Origin: Streptomyces bikiniensis
Lineage (GTDB): Bacteria; Actinomycetota; Actinomycetes; Streptomycetales; Streptomycetaceae
DNA length: 64,000 nucleotides
Assembly (NCBI GenBank): GCA_000716465.1
Contig: JNWL01000002.1
Span: 62,001 to 126,000 of the forward strand
Direction: 5' to 3'
Positions within the stretch are counted from its first letter, which is position 1. Every line of letters begins with the position of its first letter. The notes under the pieces were generated by a model. That model saw nothing but the letters and a program-made list of their open reading frames with translations, did not search any database and was not told the DNA's origin. Positions 57,477 to 64,000 of this stretch are shown here, one piece after another. The position numbers and the translations under genes are program-made.

Positions 57477-59786
57477 GTGTCCCAGCACAGATCCGTGCGC
57501 ACCTCCCTGCTCGCCGCCGTACTGGCGGCCGGCCTGCTCGTACCGCTCGGGCAGACCGTCAGCCAGGCCGCGACCGCGGGAAGCGCGCCGCCCGCCGCCG
57601 AGGCGCGTCCGCACCCGTACGACGAGGTCGACCGCCTCGCCGTCGCGCCCCCGGCCACCACCGCCCCCGCGCCCGCCCCCGGTGGCGCTGCCGCCGGACG
57701 GACACCCGGGCCCGCCGAGACCGGCGCCGCACCGCGCAGGGCCGAACGGCGGGCCGCCGCCCCGCCCTGCACCCTCGACGGCATCACCGGCCTGGCCCCC
57801 GAGCGGTTCGCCGACTTCCTCGCCGACCCCGCCGTGACCGCCGAGGGCTGTCTGCGCGACCTCATATGGACCTGGGACGCCCGGCTCGCCCCGGTCATGT
57901 CCGACGCCCACGTCCAGGCCGTCGCCCGGCGCGCCACCTGGCTCGCCCCCGGCCACGACGGACGCAACTCCACCCACCTGGAGGAGCTGTTCACCTACCT
58001 CCACGCGGTGGCCTACCACGACTTCTCGCGCGACGAGATCGACACCACCGACGCCCCCACCGTCGACGCCGTGCGCCGCGCCGTCGCCGCCTTCGGCACG
58101 GCAGCCCGCACCTTCGACGCCACCCCGGCCAACGCCGCCACCCTCCGCGAAGCCCTCTACGCGGCCAGCGCGCCCGGCCTGCGCCAGCACCAACTCGCCC
58201 TGATACCCAAGGTCCTGGCGACCATGGGCGCCGACCGCACCGCGACCCGGCACGACCCCGCCTGGGCGAACGCCGCGCTCGCCGCCCTCTCCGTCAACTA
58301 CCTCGGCGTCTACCCGGGCAACCGGGACGCCGCCTTCCACGCGGCCGTCGCCGCCGACCCCGCGTACCGCGCCGCCTTCAAGGCCTTCTCCGGCCACGGG
58401 CACCTCAAGGGGACCGCCAACGCCTGGGTCGTCCGCGACGCGCTGAGCGAGTACGGCCGCTTCGGCCAGGTCGACGGCCTGCGCACGGGCGTCGTCGCCG
58501 ACCTCGGCGCCCTGCTCGGCCCGGTCGAGACCACCTTCGGCACCGCGAGCGCGCCGTGGGCCTCGCTCGTCTCCTGGCTCAACTTCTACGACGCCTGCGC
58601 CCCCCACGGGGTGTGCAAGGGGGACATCGAGCGCCGGATCTTCCCGTACGCCCACACGTACGACAACGGGGCCCTCAAGGTCCGCACCGGCCTTCCGCGC
58701 GCGACCGTCGACACGCTCTACTACGCGAGCAAGCGGGTCAAGGCGCAGTTCCACCGGGTCCTCGGCACCCAGGAGCCCCTGGCCGGCGACCCCAACACCA
58801 CCCTGAACGTCGTCCTGTACGCCTCGCGCGCCGACTACGAGCAGTACCACCCCATCCTGACCGGGATGGACACGAACAACGGCGGCATCTACATCGAGCG
58901 CGGCGCCACCTTCTACACCTACGAGCGGCGCGTCCCGCAGGACTCCACGCTCACCCTCGAAGAGCTCTTCCGGCACGAGTACACGCACTACCTGAACGGC
59001 CGGTTCGCGGTGCCCGGCTTCTTCGGCGAGGGCCCCTGGTACCAGAACGACCGCACCACCGCCATGGACGAGGGGACGGCCGAGTTCTTCGCCGGCGCCA
59101 CCCGTGACGACGGCGTCGCCGTCCGCAAGTCGCTCGTCCGCGGCGTCATCTCCGACACGGCGGGCGGCGGACCGCGCATGACGGTGCGCCAGATCCTCAA
59201 CGCCACGTACGACGGCGACGGATTCCGCTTCTACTCCTACGCCGGCACCCTCTTCGAGTACCTCTGGACCGAGAAGCCGTCCCTGCTGCGCGAGATGTAC
59301 GGACACCTGCGCGCCGACAACGTCTCCGCGTACGACGCCTGGCGCGCGCGGCTCGGCTCCGACACGGCGCTCCAGCGCGGCTACGACGCCTTCCTCGACG
59401 CCCGGATCGCCGAGGTGGACCGCCTGTACGTGCCGGTGACCACGTTCACGCCGAACGACCGGCTGCGGGACTCCAGGGCCTCCGACGTCGCCGCCTCCTT
59501 CGCCGCCGCGACCTCCAACACCCCGGCCTGCGCGGAGACCGGCGCGCCCGGCGGACGCCGCTTCACCTGCACCGGCCGCATCACGGCCAACCTCGCGAAC
59601 GCGGCGAGCGCGGACCAGGTCTTCAAGGACATGTCCGAGACCGTCGACTACTTCCTCCTCGACCGGGCGGGCGCGGCCTCGAACAACCTGGCCGACATGA
59701 ACTGCTCCTTCGGTCCCGTCGACATCTGGACCGGCGGACGCGCGGGAACCTCCGGCTACAGCTGCGAGGGACCGCTGCGCGGCTGA
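57477..59786 (+). CDS. Secreted M9 collagenase
   Basis: 769 residues from a GTG with CAGGAG upstream. Signal peptide with hydrophobic core LLAAVLAAGLLVPLG and AxA-like cleavage near 33. The M9 activator domain follows (TLDGITGLAPERFADFLADP). Catalytic zinc motif HEYTH at 500-504 with the downstream Glu in AMDEGTAEFFAGATR. The C-terminal part holds paired Cys (CAETGAPGGRRFTC, CSFGPVDIW) but no PKD or collagen-binding repeats. It degrades collagen, releasing Gly-X-Hyp peptides. It stands beside genes for hydroxyproline catabolism. Confidence 0.92.
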   Translation: MSQHRSVRTSLLAAVLAAGLLVPLGQTVSQAATAGSAPPAAEARPHPYDEVDRLAVAPPATTAPAPAPGGAAAGRTPGPAETGAAPRRAERRAAAPPCTLDGITGLAPERFADFLADPAVTAEGCLRDLIWTWDARLAPVMSDAHVQAVARRATWLAPGHDGRNSTHLEELFTYLHAVAYHDFSRDEIDTTDAPTVDAVRRAVAAFGTAARTFDATPANAATLREALYAASAPGLRQHQLALIPKVLATMGADRTATRHDPAWANAALAALSVNYLGVYPGNRDAAFHAAVAADPAYRAAFKAFSGHGHLKGTANAWVVRDALSEYGRFGQVDGLRTGVVADLGALLGPVETTFGTASAPWASLVSWLNFYDACAPHGVCKGDIERRIFPYAHTYDNGALKVRTGLPRATVDTLYYASKRVKAQFHRVLGTQEPLAGDPNTTLNVVLYASRADYEQYHPILTGMDTNNGGIYIERGATFYTYERRVPQDSTLTLEELFRHEYTHYLNGRFAVPGFFGEGPWYQNDRTTAMDEGTAEFFAGATRDDGVAVRKSLVRGVISDTAGGGPRMTVRQILNATYDGDGFRFYSYAGTLFEYLWTEKPSLLREMYGHLRADNVSAYDAWRARLGSDTALQRGYDAFLDARIAEVDRLYVPVTTFTPNDRLRDSRASDVAASFAAATSNTPACAETGAPGGRRFTCTGRITANLANAASADQVFKDMSETVDYFLLDRAGAASNNLADMNCSFGPVDIWTGGRAGTSGYSCEGPLRG

Positions 59787-59796
59787 GCCGCGCGCA

Positions 59797-59848
59797 CCGG
59801 GCCCGGAGGGCGCGCGGTCGGGCGACCCCCGACCTCCTCCGGGCCCGG
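59797..59848 (+). terminator. Terminator after the collagenase gene
   Basis: CCGGGCCCGGAGG (59797-59809) pairs with CCTCCGGGCCCGG (59836-59848). The loop contains an inner GGTCGGG/CCCGACC stem, giving a long hairpin. The following operon must have its own promoter or rely on read-through. Confidence 0.75.
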
Positions 59849-59890
59849 CCCGCCCTGTTCCTCCTCCCAGGAAGGTGGCACCTTACTTCC

Positions 59891-61069
59891 GTGTCCAAGA
59901 GCCAGAGCCCGGACGCCGTGATCATCGGCGCGGGCGTCGTCGGAGCCGCCTGCGCGTACTACGCCGGCCGCGCGGGACTCTCCGTCGCGGTCGTCGACCG
60001 GGGCCCCGTCGCGGGCGGCACCACCGGCGCCGGCGAGGGCAACCTCCTCGTCTCCGACAAGGAGCCCGGACCCGAACTCGACCTCGCCCTGCTCTCCGTG
60101 CGCCTCTGGCGCGACCTCGCCGCACTGCTTCCGGCCGACGTCGAGTACGAGGCCAAGGGCGGCCTCGTCGTGGCCCCCGACCCGACCGCCCTCAAGGCCC
60201 TGCGCGCCTTCGCGGAGGGGCAGCGGGCGGCCGGCGTCGAGGCCGCCGAGGTCCCCGGCGACGGACTGCGCGCCCTCGAACCCCACCTCGCCGGAGGCCT
60301 CGCGGGCGGCTTCCACTACCCGCAGGACTCCCAGGTCCAGCCCGCCCGCGCGGCGGCCCGGCTCCTCGCCGCCTCCGGTGCCGCCGTCCACCTCGGAGAG
60401 GAGGTCACCGGCATCCTCCGCACCCCCTCCGGGGCGGTGCGCGGAGTCCGCACGGCCCGCCGCGACCTCACCGCCCCCGCCGTCGTCAACGCGGCCGGCA
60501 CCTGGGGCGGCGCGGTCGCCGCCCTCGCCGGTACGGAGCTTCCGGTACGGCCCCGACGCGGCTTCGTGCTCGTGACCGAACCCCTCCCCAGGGTCGTGCG
60601 GCACAAGGTGTACGCCGCCGACTACGTCGCGGACGTGGCCAGCGGCTCGGCCGCGCTCCAGTCCTCGGCCGTCGTGGAGGGCACCCCCGCCGGGCCCGTG
60701 CTCATCGGCGCCACCCGCGAGCGCGTCGGCTTCGACCGCTCCCCGTCCACCGAGGCCCTGCGCCGGCTCGCCGCCCAGGCCGCCGCGCTCTTCCCGGTCC
60801 TCACGGACGTACGGGCGCTGCGCGCGTACCACGGCTTCCGCCCCTACCTGCCGGACCACCTGCCGGCGATCGGACCCGACCCCCGCGTCCCGGGGCTGCT
60901 GCACGCCTGCGGCCACGAGGGCGCGGGCATCGGCCTGGCCCCGGCCACGGGACTCCTGATCGCCGCCGCGCTCACGGGAGAGCCGGCGGGGGGCGTCGAT
61001 CCGGCGCCCTTCCGGCCGGAACGGTTCGACGACGCCCCCGACACCGGACGACGGGAGAACACCCCATGA
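59891..61069 (+). CDS. FAD-dependent oxidoreductase, D-hydroxyproline dehydrogenase beta-subunit
   Basis: 392 residues. N-terminal FAD motif IIGAGVVGAACAYYAGRAG with Glu/Asp at the end of strand 2 (VVDRG), DAO-fold landmarks (VVNAAGTWGG, GFDRSPSTEAL) and the C-terminal FAD loop GHEGAGIGLAPATG. The paired subunits at 61066 and 61367 match the three-part cis-4-hydroxy-D-proline dehydrogenase. The GTG has AGGAAGG only at 15 nt, so the start is moderate. It overlaps the ferredoxin-like gene (ATGA). Confidence 0.85.
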   Translation: MSKSQSPDAVIIGAGVVGAACAYYAGRAGLSVAVVDRGPVAGGTTGAGEGNLLVSDKEPGPELDLALLSVRLWRDLAALLPADVEYEAKGGLVVAPDPTALKALRAFAEGQRAAGVEAAEVPGDGLRALEPHLAGGLAGGFHYPQDSQVQPARAAARLLAASGAAVHLGEEVTGILRTPSGAVRGVRTARRDLTAPAVVNAAGTWGGAVAALAGTELPVRPRRGFVLVTEPLPRVVRHKVYAADYVADVASGSAALQSSAVVEGTPAGPVLIGATRERVGFDRSPSTEALRRLAAQAAALFPVLTDVRALRAYHGFRPYLPDHLPAIGPDPRVPGLLHACGHEGAGIGLAPATGLLIAAALTGEPAGGVDPAPFRPERFDDAPDTGRRENTP

Positions 61070-61386
61070 GACGACGCCGCACCCCGCGCGCCCTGGTCGG
61101 CGGCCGGGCCGGGGCCGCCTTCACCGTCACGTTCGACGGACGCCCGCTCCCCGCGCTCGACGGCCAGTCCGTCGCCGCCGTCCTGTGGAGCGCGGGCATC
61201 CTGACCTGGCGCACCACCAGGAACGCCGGGGCGCCGCGCGGGGTCTTCTGCGGCATGGGCAGCTGCTTCGACTGCCTCGTCACGGTCAACGGGCGCCCCA
61301 ACCGGCGCGCCTGCCTCACCCCGGCCCGCCCCGGCGACGCCGTCACGACCCAGGAGGGAACGGGCCGTGCCGACCTCGCCGTCTGA
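61066..61386 (+). CDS. [2Fe-2S] ferredoxin-like subunit (gamma) of hydroxyproline dehydrogenase
   Basis: 106 residues. Cluster-binding pattern CGMGSCFDCLVTVNG (C-x4-C-x2-C) with a further Cys in RRACLTPA. It fits the small iron-sulfur subunit of D-hydroxyproline/amino-acid dehydrogenases such as HypC or HcnA-type. It overlaps the previous stop and the next GTG by 20 bp. Confidence 0.85.
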   Translation: MRRRRTPRALVGGRAGAAFTVTFDGRPLPALDGQSVAAVLWSAGILTWRTTRNAGAPRGVFCGMGSCFDCLVTVNGRPNRRACLTPARPGDAVTTQEGTGRADLAV

Positions 61387-62818
61387 ACCGCCGGAGCGGT
61401 CCGGACCGTTCGACCTCGCCGTCGTCGGTGCCGGCCCCGCCGGCCTCGCCGCCGCCGTGGAGGCGGCCCGGCGCGGACTCCGGGTGGTCCTCCTCGACGC
61501 GGGGGACCGGCCCGGCGGCCAGTACCACCGGCACCCCGCGCCCGAGCTGGGCGCGCGGCGGCCCGGGGCGCTCCACCACGACTGGCGGGAGTTCACCCGC
61601 CGCACGGCCGCCCTGGACGGCCTCGTCCGGGCGGGCCGGGTCGTCCACCTACCCGGGCACCACGTCTGGACGGTGGTCCCCGAGGGCACCGGCCGGCGGC
61701 TGCACGCCGTGGCCGGGCCCGACGAGGCCGCCGCGTCCGTCAGGGCCCGCGCGGTACTCCTGGCCACCGGCTCCCACGAGCGCCAACTGCCCTTCCCCGG
61801 CTGGACGCTGCCGGGCGTGGTGGGCGCCGGGGGAGCGCAGGCGATGCTCAAGGGCGGGCTCGTCCTGCCCGGTCGCAGGGTCGTCGTGGCGGGCAGCGGC
61901 CCCCTGCTCCTGGCCGTCGCGGGATCCCTGGCGGCGGCGGGCGCCCGCGTCCCCGCCGTGGTCGAGGCCGGCACGTACCTCGGCTACTCCGGCTTCGCCC
62001 CGGCGCTCCTCCGCAACCCCGCCAAGCTCGCCGAAGGCGCCCTGCACGGAGGCGCGCTGCTGCGGTACGGCACCAGGCTCCTCACCCGTCACGCGGTGGT
62101 CGGGGCCCACGGCTCCGCGCGCGTCGAGGCGGTGACCACGGTACGGCTCGGCCCCGACTGGCGCCCCCTGCCGGGCACCGGCCGCCGGATCCCCTGCGAC
62201 GCGCTGGCCGTCGGCCACGGCCTCGTACCGCAGTTGGAACTCGCCACGACCCTCGGCTGCGCGACCCGCACGGCCGCCGACGGGACGGCCGCCCTCGTCC
62301 TCGACGCCGAGCAGTCGACCTCGGTCCCCGGCGTCTGGGCGGCCGGGGAGGCGGGCGGCATCGGCGGCGCCCGACTCGCGGTCGTGGAGGGGACGCTGGC
62401 AGCCGCCTCCGTCGCCCGCGCCCTCCTCGGCGGCGGAGCGCCGGGGCCGCGCGAGACCGCGCTCCGCCGCCGCCGCGACCGGCTGCGCGCGTTCGCGGAG
62501 GCGATGGGCGGCGTGCACCGGCCCGGGCCCGGCTGGACCGGGTGGCTGCGGCCGGACACCGAGGTCTGCCGCTGCGAGGAGGTGCCGGCCGCCCGCGTGA
62601 CGGAGGCCGTCGACGTCCTGGGCGCGCGGGACGCCCGTACGGTCAAACTGCTGACCCGCGCCGGAATGGGCTGGTGCCAGGGCCGCGTGTGCGGCCCCGC
62701 CGTGGCCGCCCTCGCCGGGCACGCCTCCGGGGAGGGGGCGGTCCCGGACCGGCGCCCGCTCTCCTGCCCCGTACCGCTCCGGCATCTGGCGGAGCTTCCG
62801 GAACCTCCTGCTGACTGA
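61367..62818 (+). CDS. D-hydroxyproline dehydrogenase alpha-subunit (FAD/[2Fe-2S])
   Basis: 483 residues from a GTG within the gamma gene. Two dinucleotide motifs: LAVVGAGPAGLAAAVEAARRG and, further on, RVVVAGSGPLLLAVAGSLAA. C-terminal BFD-like cluster EVCRCEEV...LLTRAGMGWCQGRVCG gives four Cys. This is the alpha-subunit of HcnB/hydroxyproline dehydrogenase type. With the other two subunits it oxidises cis-4-hydroxy-D-proline to pyrroline-4-hydroxy-2-carboxylate. Confidence 0.87.
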   Translation: MPTSPSEPPERSGPFDLAVVGAGPAGLAAAVEAARRGLRVVLLDAGDRPGGQYHRHPAPELGARRPGALHHDWREFTRRTAALDGLVRAGRVVHLPGHHVWTVVPEGTGRRLHAVAGPDEAAASVRARAVLLATGSHERQLPFPGWTLPGVVGAGGAQAMLKGGLVLPGRRVVVAGSGPLLLAVAGSLAAAGARVPAVVEAGTYLGYSGFAPALLRNPAKLAEGALHGGALLRYGTRLLTRHAVVGAHGSARVEAVTTVRLGPDWRPLPGTGRRIPCDALAVGHGLVPQLELATTLGCATRTAADGTAALVLDAEQSTSVPGVWAAGEAGGIGGARLAVVEGTLAAASVARALLGGGAPGPRETALRRRRDRLRAFAEAMGGVHRPGPGWTGWLRPDTEVCRCEEVPAARVTEAVDVLGARDARTVKLLTRAGMGWCQGRVCGPAVAALAGHASGEGAVPDRRPLSCPVPLRHLAELPEPPAD

Positions 62819-62846
62819 ACATCAGGAGTGGCCGTGCGCACGCCTC

Positions 62847-62874
62847 TTGTGGGCCGCGCACCCAGAAGTAAAAT
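62847..62874 (+). promoter_or_regulatory. Promoter of the deaminase/epimerase genes
   Basis: TTGTGG (62847-62852), 16-bp spacer, TAAAAT (62869-62874), followed by TGTCACACACCACACA, which may be a GntR-type operator. The start codon at 62902 has AGGGAG about 8 nt upstream. Confidence 0.6.
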
Positions 62875-62901
62875 GTCACACACCACACAAGGGAGTCCTT
62901 C

Positions 62902-63816
62902 ATGGCCCACGAACAAGCCCCCGTGCACCGCGACCGCCCCTGGCGCGGCATCATGGTCGCCACCGCCCTCCCCTTCCGCGAGGACGGCTCCGTCGACCAC
63001 GACGCCTACGCGCACCACGTGGCCCGGCTGATCGCCGAGGGCTGCGACGGAGTCGTCCCGAACGGCTCCCTCGGCGAGTACCAGACGCTCACCGACGCCG
63101 AGCGCGCCCGCGTCGTACGGACCGCCGTCGAGGCGGCCGGGGACGGCGCCCGCGTCATGCCGGGCGTCTCCGCGTACGGCGGCGCCGAGGCCCGCCGCTG
63201 GGCCGAGCAGGCCGCCGAGGCCGGCGCCGGGTCCGTCCTGCTCCTGCCGCCCAACGCCTACCGGGCCGACGAGGCGGCCGTACGCGACCACTTCGCCGCC
63301 GTCGCCGCCGTCGGCCTGCCCGTCGTGGCCTACAACAACCCCCTCGACACCAAGGTCGACCTCACCCCCGCCCTCCTCGCCCGGCTCCACGCCGACGGCA
63401 GCGTCGTCGCCGTCAAGGAGTTCAGCGGGGACGTCCGCCGCGCCTACGAGATCGCCGAACTCGCCCCCGGACTCGACCTGCTGGTCGGCGCCGACGACGT
63501 CCTCCTCGAACTCGCCCTCGCCGGCGCGGTCGGCTGGGTCGCCGGCTACCCCAACGCCCTCCCGCGCACCTGCGCCGCCCTCTACCGGGCCGCCGTCGCG
63601 GGCGACCTCGACACCGCCCTCCCGCTCTACCGGTCCCTCCACCCGCTCCTGCGCTGGGACTCGAAGACCGGGTTCGTCCAGGCGATCAAGCTCTCCATGG
63701 ACCTCGCCGGACACCGCGGCGGCATCACCCGGCCGCCCCGGCTCCCGCTCGCGCCCGAGCAGGAGGCCGCCGTGCGGGCCGCCACGGAGAAGGTCCTCGC
63801 GGAGGGCCACGCGTAA
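62902..63816 (+). CDS. Dihydrodipicolinate-synthase family deaminase (pyrroline-4-hydroxy-2-carboxylate deaminase)
   Basis: 304 residues. Schiff-base Lys in SVVAVKEFSGDVRRAYE, the Y of AYNNP (PVVAYNNPLDTK), GSLGEYQTLTDAERARVV and the C-terminal region KTGFVQAIKLSMDLAGH. In operons with hydroxyproline dehydrogenase this DapA-family protein turns the pyrroline product into 2-oxoglutarate semialdehyde and ammonia. That identity follows from context and family; the sequence alone shows the aldolase-like fold. Confidence 0.85.
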   Translation: MAHEQAPVHRDRPWRGIMVATALPFREDGSVDHDAYAHHVARLIAEGCDGVVPNGSLGEYQTLTDAERARVVRTAVEAAGDGARVMPGVSAYGGAEARRWAEQAAEAGAGSVLLLPPNAYRADEAAVRDHFAAVAAVGLPVVAYNNPLDTKVDLTPALLARLHADGSVVAVKEFSGDVRRAYEIAELAPGLDLLVGADDVLLELALAGAVGWVAGYPNALPRTCAALYRAAVAGDLDTALPLYRSLHPLLRWDSKTGFVQAIKLSMDLAGHRGGITRPPRLPLAPEQEAAVRAATEKVLAEGHA

Positions 63817-63861
63817 CCCCGTACGCCCGCCCTCCCTCAAGGCACCGACAGAAGGGGAACC

Positions 63862-64000
63862 ATGCGCACCCGCCACGTCTACCACGCGGTGGACTCCCAC
63901 ACCGAAGGCATGCCCACCCGGGTGATCACCGGCGGCCTCGGGGTGATCCCCGGAGCCACGATGGCCGAGCGGCGGCTCCACTTCGCCGCACACCTCGACC
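63862..64000 (+). CDS. Proline racemase-family 4-hydroxyproline 2-epimerase, 5' part
   Basis: The first 46 codons before the right edge: MRTRHVYHAVDSHTEGMPT and VITGGLGVIPGATMAERRLH. HTEGMPTR is the signature of proline racemases and hydroxyproline 2-epimerases. The catalytic Cys lie downstream outside the window. GAAGGGGAAC precedes the ATG. It would convert trans-4-hydroxy-L-proline to the cis-D form, the substrate of the dehydrogenase. Confidence 0.8.
   Translation, partial: MRTRHVYHAVDSHTEGMPTRVITGGLGVIPGATMAERRLHFAAHLD

Overview
The window looks like a piece of a Streptomyces (or very close actinomycete) chromosome. GC is very high, GTG starts are common, start codons overlap upstream stops (ATGA/GTGA), and the gene families are typical: ECF sigma factor, SpoIIE phosphatase, WYL and TetR regulators, NarL two-component pair, KdpD/KdpE, secreted M9 collagenase. 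No tRNA, rRNA, CRISPR array, prophage or intact insertion sequence was seen.

Layout. 1-3.6 kb: 3' end of a serine hydrolase, a decayed APC permease, a GNAT acetyltransferase, a 25-aa bL37-like ribosomal peptide and an SDR. 3.8-17.9 kb: a potassium island with a complete kdpFABC-kdpE-kdpD locus, plus an orphan second kdpB on the other strand and a second kdpF-kdpD pair. Arrays of GTCAA-like 11-mers in 11-bp phase lie in the control regions and are probably KdpE sites. 17.9-19.4 kb: two frameshifted secreted or hypothetical genes and featureless DNA. 19.4-27.4 kb: DJ-1/PfpI protein, MFS transporter with a GH88-like hydrolase, and a CoA-transferase/adenylating ligase/acyl-CoA dehydrogenase set. 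27.5-29.9 kb: zinc-type ABC importer. 30.4-38.1 kb: a probable copper-handling cluster: two paralogous His/Met-rich membrane proteins, an ECF sigma factor, a Cys-rich small protein, a PepSY protein, a His-tailed small membrane protein, a Cu+ P-type ATPase and a PCuAC-like chaperone. 38.3-40.4 kb: a siderophore ABC importer in which all three genes are damaged. 40.7-55.9 kb: WYL and TetR regulators with VOC proteins, SpoIIE phosphatase, a broken ATP-grasp ligase, a NarL two-component pair, a TrkA-C/CPA2 antiporter pair, NfeD-flotillin, BlaI-M56 peptidase, TerB-like protein. 55.9-57.2 kb: ArsB/NhaD-type transporter. 57.3-64 kb: secreted collagenase followed by genes for hydroxyproline catabolism, cut by the right edge.

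How the genes work together. The Kdp island imports K+ at high affinity, and the TrkA-C/CPA2 pair could export it. The collagenase would release hydroxyproline-rich peptides. Downstream, a proline-racemase-family epimerase, a three-subunit D-hydroxyproline dehydrogenase and a DapA-family deaminase would convert hydroxyproline toward 2-oxoglutarate semialdehyde. Several loci are decaying (APC permease, two hypotheticals, siderophore importer, ATP-grasp ligase). All assignments come from reading the sequence; no database search was run.
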